Shown: piece after piece, positions 52,732 through 61,483 of the stretch
Layout: each line of letters starts with the position of its first letter
Position numbering within the stretch: the stretch's first letter is position 1
Assembly (NCBI RefSeq): GCF_042140245.1
Contig: NZ_CP159483.1
Coordinates: 2,914,001 to 2,978,000, forward strand
DNA: 64,000 nt
Source of the DNA: MH13 sp042140245
GTDB lineage: Bacteria; Pseudomonadota; Alphaproteobacteria; Rhizobiales; MH13
Direction of reading: 5' to 3'
Program-made: the position numbers and the translations under genes
Notes under the pieces: model-generated
Databases searched by the model: none
Told to the model about the DNA's origin: nothing
What the model saw: only the letters and a program-made list of their open reading frames with translations

Positions 52732-54024
52732 CTAGCGTGCCGCGTGGGCAGCAAGCCAGTTTTCAATGGCGTCAAAGGCCAATTGCTCAAACGGGTGATC
52801 TTCAAACAGCTCAGCGCCCTCGGAAAGGAACGCTTGCAGCAGCAGCTTGCGCGCTTCGTTGGGCGCAATGCCACGAGCAAGCAGGTAGAACATCAAGTCT
52901 TCTTCGATGTCGCCACACGTTGCACCATGGGCGCAGCTAACGTCATCGGCGAAAATTTCCAGCTCAGGCTTGGCCACCATGTCCGCCGTATCAGAGAGCA
53001 ACAGCGAGTTGATCGCCATTTGCGCATCCACCTTCTGCGCATCTTGCGCCACGACAATCTTGCCCTGGAAAACAGCTTTGGCCGCATCATCGATCACAGC
53101 TTTGAAGGTCTCTGTGCTATCGCAATGCGGCACCAGATGATCCACATAAAGTGTTGAATCGGAGTGCTGACGATCAGCCACCATGGTGATACCGGCCACA
53201 TCAAGGCGAGCCTCTTCACCAGCGAAAACCACACGCGTTTCGGTGCGAGCCAGCTTGGCACCAGCAACCAGATGAAGCAGTTTGGTGTGCGACTTGGCGG
53301 CAAGATCCATTGTGATCTCACCGAGATGCACTGCGTCACTGCCCTCGTCTTGTGTGCGCAGCACTGCAAGCGAAGCGCCCTCGCCCACCGTGTAGTTGGT
53401 GACAGCGCTTGACTGGCAAGCCTCACCATCAGGACTGATATGACGCTCAATGACCGTTAGGTCAGCGCCCTCACCCAGAACAATGCGCGCGCGCGCATGG
53501 CTCATTGATGCCCCCGTCGAGCGCATGAAAACAAGTTCCAACGGTGTGTCGACCTTGGCGTTTTTCTCAACCGACAGGGCATACCCGTCACGCACAAAGG
53601 CCGCGTTCAGCGCATCAATGGCGCGATCTGGCGTGTCAGCACCAGCCAGAGAAGCTGCGCCCTCGACTAAGGTATCCATCAAAGGTGCCAAGGTGACACC
53701 GGCTGGCAGGTCAGTGCTGCCAGACGTTAGAAACCCATCCACAACAACGATCTGCCGCGCGCCGCTCAACAGCGGTGCGGGCACCTCAGCAGCGCCAGCG
53801 CTGTCAGCGAGCGGCGCAATCTCACGCACCAAGGTTCGCAGATCAGTGTATTTCCACGGCTCGATGCGGCGATGCGGCAGGCCTTCACGCTCAAAAAGGG
53901 CGATACGCGTGCGGCGATCAGCATGGGTGGCCGCGTTGCCCGGAAGGGAATCTTCCACATCGGCAAAGCTTTCCAGCACGGCCGATTCAGCAGCAGTTCG
54001 GATGCGTTTCAAGTCGGCGTTCAT
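52732..54024 (-). CDS. sufD: Fe-S cluster assembly protein SufD
   Basis: SufD pairs with SufB in the scaffold complex. The 430-residue protein has an N-terminal helical part (HRRIEPWKYTDLRTLV) and the C-terminal beta-helix domain with QGKIVVAQDAQKVDAQMAINSLLLSD and the conserved SCAHGATCGDIEEDLMFYLLARGI, which includes the His/Cys region that contacts SufB. It lies between sufC (12-base gap) and sufS. Confidence 0.95.
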   Translation of the reverse strand: MNADLKRIRTAAESAVLESFADVEDSLPGNAATHADRRTRIALFEREGLPHRRIEPWKYTDLRTLVREIAPLADSAGAAEVPAPLLSGARQIVVVDGFLTSGSTDLPAGVTLAPLMDTLVEGAASLAGADTPDRAIDALNAAFVRDGYALSVEKNAKVDTPLELVFMRSTGASMSHARARIVLGEGADLTVIERHISPDGEACQSSAVTNYTVGEGASLAVLRTQDEGSDAVHLGEITMDLAAKSHTKLLHLVAGAKLARTETRVVFAGEEARLDVAGITMVADRQHSDSTLYVDHLVPHCDSTETFKAVIDDAAKAVFQGKIVVAQDAQKVDAQMAINSLLLSDTADMVAKPELEIFADDVSCAHGATCGDIEEDLMFYLLARGIAPNEARKLLLQAFLSEGAELFEDHPFEQLAFDAIENWLAAHAAR

Positions 54025-54036
54025 GGTTGTCTACCC

Positions 54037-54792
54037 TTAAGCAGCGTCAGCGATGATGTCGGCATAGCCCTTGGCTTCAAGCTCAAGCGCCAGTTCTTTG
54101 TCGCCACTTTTGACGATCTTGCCGCCCGAGAGCACGTGCACATAGTCGGGCACGATATGGTCAAGCAGGCGCTGATAGTGGGTGATCACAAGAAACCCGC
54201 GATCAGCGCCGCGCAATGCATTCACACCATCGGCGACCACTTTGAGCGCATCGATATCAAGGCCGGAATCGGTCTCATCCAAAATGCCCATCTTGGGTTC
54301 AAGAAGTGCCATCTGCATGATTTCATTGCGCTTTTTCTCACCACCGGAGAACCCAACATTCAGTGGGCGCTTCAGCATGTCCGACGAGATGTTGAGCTCA
54401 GCGGCTTTCTCTTTCACGACGCGCATGAAATCAGGCGTCGAAAGCTCTTCCAAACCTTCAGCCTTGCGCTTGGCATTAAGCGCCGTACGCAGGAACGTCA
54501 TGGTCGCAACGCCCGGAATTTCAATTGGGTACTGAAATGCCAAAAACAGGCCTGCATTGGCGCGCTCGTGCGGGTCCATCTCCAAGATGTTCTCGCCGTC
54601 GAGCAGAATTTCACCCTCGGTGACTTCATACTCTTCCTTGCCAGCGATCACATAAGACAGTGTGGATTTGCCGGAGCCGTTGGGGCCCATGATGGCGTGC
54701 ACTTCGCCTTTGGGAATCGACAGATCGACACCGCGAAGAATTTCCGTGCCATCATCGGCAATCCGTGCGTGCAGGTTCTTAATCTGAAGCAT
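54037..54792 (-). CDS. sufC: Fe-S cluster assembly ATPase SufC
   Basis: SufC is the ABC-type ATPase that drives conformational change in SufBCD. The 251-residue protein has Walker A GPNGSGKST, the family-specific signature GFSGGEKKRNEIMQMALL, Walker B ILDETDSGLDIDAL (Glu present) and the switch ITHYQRLL. It starts 12 bases after the 71-residue membrane protein gene. Confidence 0.97.
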   Translation of the reverse strand: MLQIKNLHARIADDGTEILRGVDLSIPKGEVHAIMGPNGSGKSTLSYVIAGKEEYEVTEGEILLDGENILEMDPHERANAGLFLAFQYPIEIPGVATMTFLRTALNAKRKAEGLEELSTPDFMRVVKEKAAELNISSDMLKRPLNVGFSGGEKKRNEIMQMALLEPKMGILDETDSGLDIDALKVVADGVNALRGADRGFLVITHYQRLLDHIVPDYVHVLSGGKIVKSGDKELALELEAKGYADIIADAA

Positions 54793-54804
54793 CGTTGTAG
54801 GTCC

Positions 54805-55020
54805 TCATATCCTTTGCGAGAGGGCTTGCGCACCAGCGGATGCATCGCCTGCCATCATCGCGTTCAATCCCAAAAACAGCACTGCCCAACCGAGCACCGC
54901 CACAAAAATGTAGGTCTGGTTCCAGCCGCGATGGCGACCAAGCAGAACCACCAAAATGATCGGTCCAGCGAGCAGACCGACAAAGGCCACCTGACGGCCA
55001 ATTAATAGTGCCAACTCCAT
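54805..55020 (-). CDS. 71-residue membrane protein in the suf operon
   Basis: I do not recognise a family. The product has two hydrophobic spans (about residues 10-26 and 34-54) joined by a short basic loop GRHRGWNQ, and a polar Ala/Gly/Ser tail. It is probably a two-span inner-membrane hairpin protein. AGGGGG lies ten bases before the ATG at 55020. It lies 13 bases after a 55-residue ORF and 12 bases before sufC, so it must be cotranscribed with the Fe-S machinery, but nothing shows that it takes part in it. Confidence 0.7.
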   Translation of the reverse strand: MELALLIGRQVAFVGLLAGPIILVVLLGRHRGWNQTYIFVAVLGWAVLFLGLNAMMAGDASAGAQALSQRI

Positions 55021-55033
55021 CAGTGCCCGCCCC

Positions 55034-55197
55034 CTACAGACCCAAGGCTGCACGAATGTTAGGAGCCAGCGTCGCCGCGATCACGCCAACCGCAGCGCCC
55101 AAAGCCAGGCGCCGCATGAGCGTGTTGAAGCGTGGAGCCAACGCTGCCAGAGCCCCGCAAATGGCGGCGTAGTAGGCAATGGCAATGCCGTCGAAAC

Positions 55198-55201
<4 letters not shown>
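55034..55201 (-). CDS. 55-residue hydrophobic protein overlapping sufB
   Basis: This small ORF begins with a GTG whose last two bases and the next A form the sufB stop codon (GTGA overlap), a typical sign of coupled translation. The product has an Ala-rich N-terminal hydrophobic stretch (about residues 4-22), a basic middle (PRFNTLMRR) and a second hydrophobic stretch (about residues 32-46), so it may span the membrane twice or lie along it. No family is recognised. With the next gene it forms a pair of small membrane proteins between sufB and sufC. Confidence 0.6.
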
Positions 55202-56712
<1,511 letters not shown>

Positions 56713-56766
56713 CGGGGGCATGCTCCTTAAAAGCTAGGCTTTCAAACCAGTGACCAAACCGGCCAC

Positions 56767-56783
56767 TTTAAAATCATTCCAAA
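56767..56783 (-). promoter_or_regulatory. Irr-type iron control element in front of sufB
   Basis: On the minus strand the 17 bases read TTTGGAATGATTTTAAA, matching 15 of 17 positions of the rhizobial Irr box TTTAGAA-YNR-TTCTAAA. A possible -10, TATACA, lies just upstream at 56785-56790, so the box would cover the start point and allow repression. Confidence 0.6.
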
Positions 56784-56796
56784 TTGTATAACGACT

Positions 56797-58023
56797 CTAC
56801 GCAGATTCACCAATGGCAGATTGCGTTAAATTTGCATTTTTCCCGCTGATTTTATCTGGAGGCACAGTTTTCCGGGTCGACCAGCGCGCGATAGACGCCA
56901 AAACACGGTCGACATCATCGGCGCTCGACTGAAAACCGAGGCTGAGCCGCAAGGCACAGTCGGCAATGTCGGGGCTCACATTCATGGCGCTGAGAACGTG
57001 GCTTGCCTTTACCTTCCCGCTGGAACACGCCGAGCCTGAGGACAGCGCGATGCCATCAAGATCCAGTTGCATCAGTGCCAATGCAGCTTGATGTCCAGGG
57101 ATCGCAAAGCAACTTGTGTTGGCGAGCCGCGGTGCGTCTTTGCCGAAAATGATCGCGTCGGGATGATTGTTCAAAAGCTCGGTTTCAAAACGCTCGCGCA
57201 GCTCTTGCAGACGGCTTTGTTCGCCATCCATTGCCCTGACAGCTGCACCCATGGCCGCTGCAAAGCCCGCAATACCGGTGGCGTTTTCCGTTCCAGCACG
57301 AACGCCCCTCTCCTGTCCGCCACCGCGGACAAGCGGTTTGGTGAGGTGCAATCGCATCGGATCGTAGATGATCGCGCCAACACCAGCTGGACCGCCCAAT
57401 TTGTGCGCCGACACAACAAGGGCGGCCGGGCGCGCGTCGCTGAGCCTGCATTTACCAGCCCACTGCACCAGGTCGCAGACGAAGAGCGCTTGATGCACAT
57501 CGCAAAGCGTTGCGATCTCTTCGATGGGTTGCAGAACACCGGTTTCATTGTTCGCGCCCTGCACGCACACCATCGCCTGCGCATCGCCCGGTAAGGTAGA
57601 CAACGCCTCGCCAAGCATCACCGGGACCACTTGGCCATTGGCATCCACTGGCAGCGCAATGACTGCAGATTCATCAAACCCATGACCTTGAAGCGCCGCC
57701 ACATGCTCTGTGGGGGCCATGAAAAGGTGGCTGACCTGGCGCTTGGTCGCGAGCGACTGTGTGGCAGGTGTCAGCAAGGTGGCCAGCGCTTCGCTGGCGC
57801 CCGAGGTGAAAGCCAGTCGATAGTCTAGAAGGTCCAGGTCTTTGAGGATGGAGATCCGCGCTTCCTCTATGCGCTTGCGGGCCCCGCGACCAAATCCATG
57901 AATGGATGAAGGATTGCCGATCTCTTCCATGGCCACCAGCATCGCCTCGCGCGCTGCCGGACGCAGCGGGCTGGTCGCGTTGTAGTCACAATAGACTGGG
58001 GCGTTGGGGCTGTTCGCCATCAT
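56797..58023 (-). CDS. Cysteine desulfurase, class I (IscS/NifS-like)
   Basis: The 408-residue protein is a second desulfurase in the same locus, but of class I: start VYCDYNATSPLRPAAREAM, PLP-binding Lys208 in VSAHKLGGP, and the catalytic Cys333 on the long flexible loop SSGSACSSGK. In rhizobia a gene of this type precedes sufB and is often named sufS2 or nifS. It likely supplies sulfur to the Suf scaffold or to tRNA thiolation. ATG occurs twice at the start (58023 and 58020), without a clear ribosome site. No Rrf2-type regulator gene lies upstream. Confidence 0.93.
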   Translation of the reverse strand: MMANSPNAPVYCDYNATSPLRPAAREAMLVAMEEIGNPSSIHGFGRGARKRIEEARISILKDLDLLDYRLAFTSGASEALATLLTPATQSLATKRQVSHLFMAPTEHVAALQGHGFDESAVIALPVDANGQVVPVMLGEALSTLPGDAQAMVCVQGANNETGVLQPIEEIATLCDVHQALFVCDLVQWAGKCRLSDARPAALVVSAHKLGGPAGVGAIIYDPMRLHLTKPLVRGGGQERGVRAGTENATGIAGFAAAMGAAVRAMDGEQSRLQELRERFETELLNNHPDAIIFGKDAPRLANTSCFAIPGHQAALALMQLDLDGIALSSGSACSSGKVKASHVLSAMNVSPDIADCALRLSLGFQSSADDVDRVLASIARWSTRKTVPPDKISGKNANLTQSAIGESA

Positions 58024-58218
58024 GCGCTGACCGGTGCAAAGAAACCAAAGTTTGCAGCACCTTATGAGCGAAAGCTGACAGCAAGGGATCGAAAAACCTT
58101 GTTTTTCGAGCAGCGCCTGGTGTTAAGTGCGGCGCGACAGCCGGGCCGCCGCCAATAGCAGCACCCGCGCTTGAAAAGTCTTGCATCAGCCAACAGGTTC
58201 AAAGGCCTGCGGTTGAAG

Positions 58219-58235
58219 ATTAGAACCGTTCTAGG
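58219..58235. promoter_or_regulatory. Second Irr-type box, between hydrolase and desulfurase genes
   Basis: The 17 bases have the perfect core TTAGAACCGTTCTA and match 14 of 17 positions of the Irr consensus. It lies in the 280-base divergent region, 69 bases before the hydrolase start and about 195 before the desulfurase start, so either gene could be the target. GGCCTGC (58204-58210) and GCAGGCC (58242-58248) flank it as an inverted repeat. Nothing else is visible in this gap. Confidence 0.55.
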
Positions 58236-58303
58236 TTTTTTGCAGGCCGTGCGTCAAGACGCTCGGCCTGATTTGTTGAAAATAGAAGGCAACATTTCGT
58301 ATC

Positions 58304-58957
58304 ATGCCCGAACTTATTTACCAAGGTCCCTCTGGTCGTCTGGAAGGGCGGCTGCACCCCGCCCCCGAGCGTGGTGCTCCAACAGCAATCATCCTGCACC
58401 CGCATCCGCAGTTTGGCGGCACGATGAACAACCCCATCGTCTACCAACTCTACTACATGTTCGTGGAGCGCGGGTTCTCGGTGCTGCGCTTCAACTCACG
58501 CGGTGTGGGGCGATCACAGGGCTATTTCGATCATGGGGTTGGCGAACTCGCCGACGCAGCCGGGTCGTTGGATTGGCTGCAAGCGCAAAACCCTGATTCG
58601 CGCTTCACTTGGATTGCTGGTTTCTCGTTTGGCGCCTGGATTGGCATGCAGCTGTTGATGCGTCGTCCAGAAGTTGCCGGCTTCATGTCCGTCGCCCCGC
58701 CAGCCAACCTGCATGATTTTTCCTTCTTGGCCCCCTGCCCGTCCTCAGGTCTCATCATCCATGGTGATGAGGATAAGGTCGTTCCGGAGCCAGCCGTTCA
58801 GGCGCTGGTGGACAAATTGAAAACCCAAAAGGGCATCACAATCGACCATCAAACGGTGGAAGGCGCCAACCACTTCTTTGAAGGCAAGTTGGAAGACCTT
58901 GATCGCCGGTGCAGCGAGTATCTGGACTTCCGTCTGGCTAACCCTGGCATGCGCTAA
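58304..58957 (+). CDS. Alpha/beta hydrolase
   Basis: The 217-residue protein has the alpha/beta hydrolase fold: LHPHPQFGGTMNN after the second strand, RFNSRGVGRS, the nucleophile elbow GFSFG with Ser108, the acid region HGDEDKVVPEP and the catalytic His in GANHFFEG. The substrate cannot be told; the family is uncharacterised and widespread in proteobacteria. In many rhizobia it neighbours tyrS, anmK and the suf locus as here. Its promoter region holds an Irr-type box. The only purine-rich site before the ATG is AAGG, rather far upstream. Confidence 0.88.
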   Translation: MPELIYQGPSGRLEGRLHPAPERGAPTAIILHPHPQFGGTMNNPIVYQLYYMFVERGFSVLRFNSRGVGRSQGYFDHGVGELADAAGSLDWLQAQNPDSRFTWIAGFSFGAWIGMQLLMRRPEVAGFMSVAPPANLHDFSFLAPCPSSGLIIHGDEDKVVPEPAVQALVDKLKTQKGITIDHQTVEGANHFFEGKLEDLDRRCSEYLDFRLANPGMR

Positions 58958-58998
58958 CCGGCAACGCCGGTTGGTCGAGTCTGGGTGCGTCTTGGCTG

Positions 58999-60117
58999 CT
59001 ACTGCGGGTGGATGAGCTTTCCACCCACAGTTGGCGCCAAAACGCCGGTGGTGCTGGGATAGCTGGTCGGCATTCCATGCATGTGGCGTACCGCCAGATA
59101 GGCGAACGCTTCAGCCTCCAGCATCGCGGCACTGGCGCCAAGCGTATCCAACGGCGCAACCGAGCAAGGCAGCTGGCGGGCAAGCTCACGCATGATGAAT
59201 GTGTTTTGAACGCCACCCCCAGCCACGAACAAAGCATTGGGCGTTTCAGGCAAATCAGCGACAGCACTGACCACACTTCGAATGGTCAGTTGGGCGAGCG
59301 TGGCCAGGGCGTCAGCGGTGCTAAGGTGCGCGAGATCGGGCGCGGCAAAGCTGTAGCGATCCAGCGACTTCGGTCCGTCTTGGGTAAAAAAAGGGTCAGT
59401 GAAGAACGCCCGCACCACATCCAGATCAGGCGCTCCCGATGCAGCGAGCGCGCCACGCTCATCAAAAGCGACGCCTTCGCGCTCCAGCAGGAGATCATCC
59501 ATAAACACGTTTGCCGGGCCAACATCGGCAGCAAGCAGGCTCTCTGGGTTGGTGTCCTGGATCAGCGTGATGTTGGCGATGCCGCCCAAGTTCAAGATCG
59601 CTGCAGGCAACCTGGTTCGCGATGCAATCAACGCTTGGTGGTAGAGGGGCGCAAGCGGTGCGCCCTGGCCGCCCGCCTCCACGTCTGCGCTGCGGAAGTC
59701 ATAGACGATCGGTAAACCCGTGGCATCTGCGAGGATTTGAGCATCACCCAATTGCAGCGTAAACGCCTTTGATGGCTCGCTGGGGTTGGGCCGATGCAGC
59801 ACCGTTTGCCCATGATACCCAATCACATCAGCGGGTACTGCCAGCGTTTTCTGAAGCGCAACCAATGCCTCAGCATGACGACGGGTGGAGAGTGCGGCGG
59901 CCGCCTTCGCATCCGGGTGATCAACCGCCTCGCGCGCGTTGATCGCGAGCGCCGTTTCAACGGCCTGGAACAGAACAGCACGTTCATCAGGTGAATAGTC
60001 CAGCGTTAGATGCGCGTCTTGCACCGCGCCGACCTCGCCCATTCCGTCCGTCTCAATAAGCGCAACATCCACACCATCCATAGATGTACCGCTCATTGTA
60101 CCAATGGCCCGCATCAT
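58999..60117 (-). CDS. anmK: Anhydro-N-acetylmuramic acid kinase
   Basis: AnmK phosphorylates and hydrolyses 1,6-anhydro-MurNAc, a step in recycling the cell wall. The 372-residue protein has the family start GTMSGTSMDGVDVAL (residues 6-20), then IGYHGQTVLHRP, the phosphate-binding NLGGIANIT, and FVAGGGVQNTFIM. It is divergent from tyrS with about 100 bases between the two start codons, and convergent with the hydrolase gene. Confidence 0.95.
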   Translation of the reverse strand: MMRAIGTMSGTSMDGVDVALIETDGMGEVGAVQDAHLTLDYSPDERAVLFQAVETALAINAREAVDHPDAKAAAALSTRRHAEALVALQKTLAVPADVIGYHGQTVLHRPNPSEPSKAFTLQLGDAQILADATGLPIVYDFRSADVEAGGQGAPLAPLYHQALIASRTRLPAAILNLGGIANITLIQDTNPESLLAADVGPANVFMDDLLLEREGVAFDERGALAASGAPDLDVVRAFFTDPFFTQDGPKSLDRYSFAAPDLAHLSTADALATLAQLTIRSVVSAVADLPETPNALFVAGGGVQNTFIMRELARQLPCSVAPLDTLGASAAMLEAEAFAYLAVRHMHGMPTSYPSTTGVLAPTVGGKLIHPQ

Positions 60118-60216
60118 GCTTGCACACCGTCACGCGTTGCAAAGGACTGGAGGGCATGGCAAGAGCCGGGTCTTAAAGTCCAAAGACGCCGTTTCCCCCA
60201 AACCATCAGCAGACCC

Positions 60217-61470
60217 ATGACACAGTCCTTTCAATCCGACTTCCTGCGCGCGCTTTCTGAACGCGGTTTTATCCATCAGCTGTCCGATGCGGACGGCTTG
60301 GATGCAGCCCTCAAGGACGGACCGCTGACCTGCTATATCGGATTCGACTGCACCGCGCCCTCCCTTCATGTGGGTTCGCTTGTTCAGATCATGATGCTGC
60401 ATTGGTTCCAGCAAACCGGTAACACGCCCATCGTGCTGATGGGCGGAGGGACGACGCGCGTCGGTGATCCATCGGGTAAAGATGAGAGCCGGCAAATGCT
60501 CACCGCTGAGCGGATTGAGGAAAACAAGGTCGGCATCCAAAAAGTATTCGCTCAGTTTCTCGATTTCGAAGGCGGAGAAACACCCGCCTCCATGGTGGAC
60601 AATGCCGATTGGTTGCTTGGTCTGCACTATGTCGATCTGTTGCGCGATGTTGGTCAGCACCTATCGGTCAATCAGATGATCCAACGTGATGCCGTGCGCC
60701 TGCGCTTGGAACGCGAGCAACACCTGTCCTTTCTAGAGTTCAACTACATGGTGCTTCAGGCCTTTGACTATGTTGAACTTTTCCGTCGCACCGGTTGTCG
60801 CCTGCAAATGGGCGGATCGGACCAATGGGGCAACATTCTCTCCGGCATTGATCTTGGTCGTCGTATGGAAGGGGCATCGCTGTTCGCGCTGACCACGCCA
60901 CTGCTCACGACCGCGTCTGGCACAAAGATGGGTAAAACCGCTGAAGGTGCTGTCTGGCTCGATGCGGCGATGTGCAGCCCTTATGATTACTGGCAGTTTT
61001 GGCGGAACACTGAAGACAGCGATGTGGGTCGCTTTCTGAAGCTTTTCACAACTCTGCCGATGGAGGAAATCGCGCGGCTTGAAGCGCTGGAAGGTGCTGA
61101 GATCAATGAGGCGAAAAAGGCGCTCGCCAATGCCGCAACCACGCTGCTGCATGGTGCGGATGAGGCCGCCAAAGCGGCGGATGCCGCCGAAAAAGTCTTT
61201 GAGCAAGGTGCTCTGTCGGCCGATATGCCAACGGTTGAAATCGCCTCCTCACGCCTGGAGGAAGGTCTTGGTGTGCTTGCAGCTTATGTGGAAGCGGGCC
61301 TGGCCTCATCAAACGGTGAAGTGCGCCGCCACGTCAAAGGCGGCTCAGTACGGATCAATGACGAGCAAAGCCAGGATGAACGCCGCGTCTTGCTAACCAG
61401 CGATGTGCTTGATGGGGCTATCAAACTCTCGCTTGGCAAGAAGAAGCATGTTCTTCTCAAGCCAGTTTGA
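60217..61470 (+). CDS. tyrS: Tyrosine--tRNA ligase
   Basis: TyrRS charges tRNA-Tyr. The 417-residue protein is a class I synthetase with the HIGH-like motif in FDCTAPSLHVGSL, the tyrosine-site GGSDQWGNI, the KMSKS-like loop GTKMGKTAEG, and a C-terminal S4 RNA-binding domain (GEVRRHVKGGSVRIND). The frame opens 69 codons earlier, but that part overlaps anmK on the other strand; the ATG at 60217 begins just before the conserved fold. No clear ribosome site is seen. Confidence 0.95.
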   Translation: MTQSFQSDFLRALSERGFIHQLSDADGLDAALKDGPLTCYIGFDCTAPSLHVGSLVQIMMLHWFQQTGNTPIVLMGGGTTRVGDPSGKDESRQMLTAERIEENKVGIQKVFAQFLDFEGGETPASMVDNADWLLGLHYVDLLRDVGQHLSVNQMIQRDAVRLRLEREQHLSFLEFNYMVLQAFDYVELFRRTGCRLQMGGSDQWGNILSGIDLGRRMEGASLFALTTPLLTTASGTKMGKTAEGAVWLDAAMCSPYDYWQFWRNTEDSDVGRFLKLFTTLPMEEIARLEALEGAEINEAKKALANAATTLLHGADEAAKAADAAEKVFEQGALSADMPTVEIASSRLEEGLGVLAAYVEAGLASSNGEVRRHVKGGSVRINDEQSQDERRVLLTSDVLDGAIKLSLGKKKHVLLKPV

Positions 61471-61483
61471 TGGCCGGCTGGTA

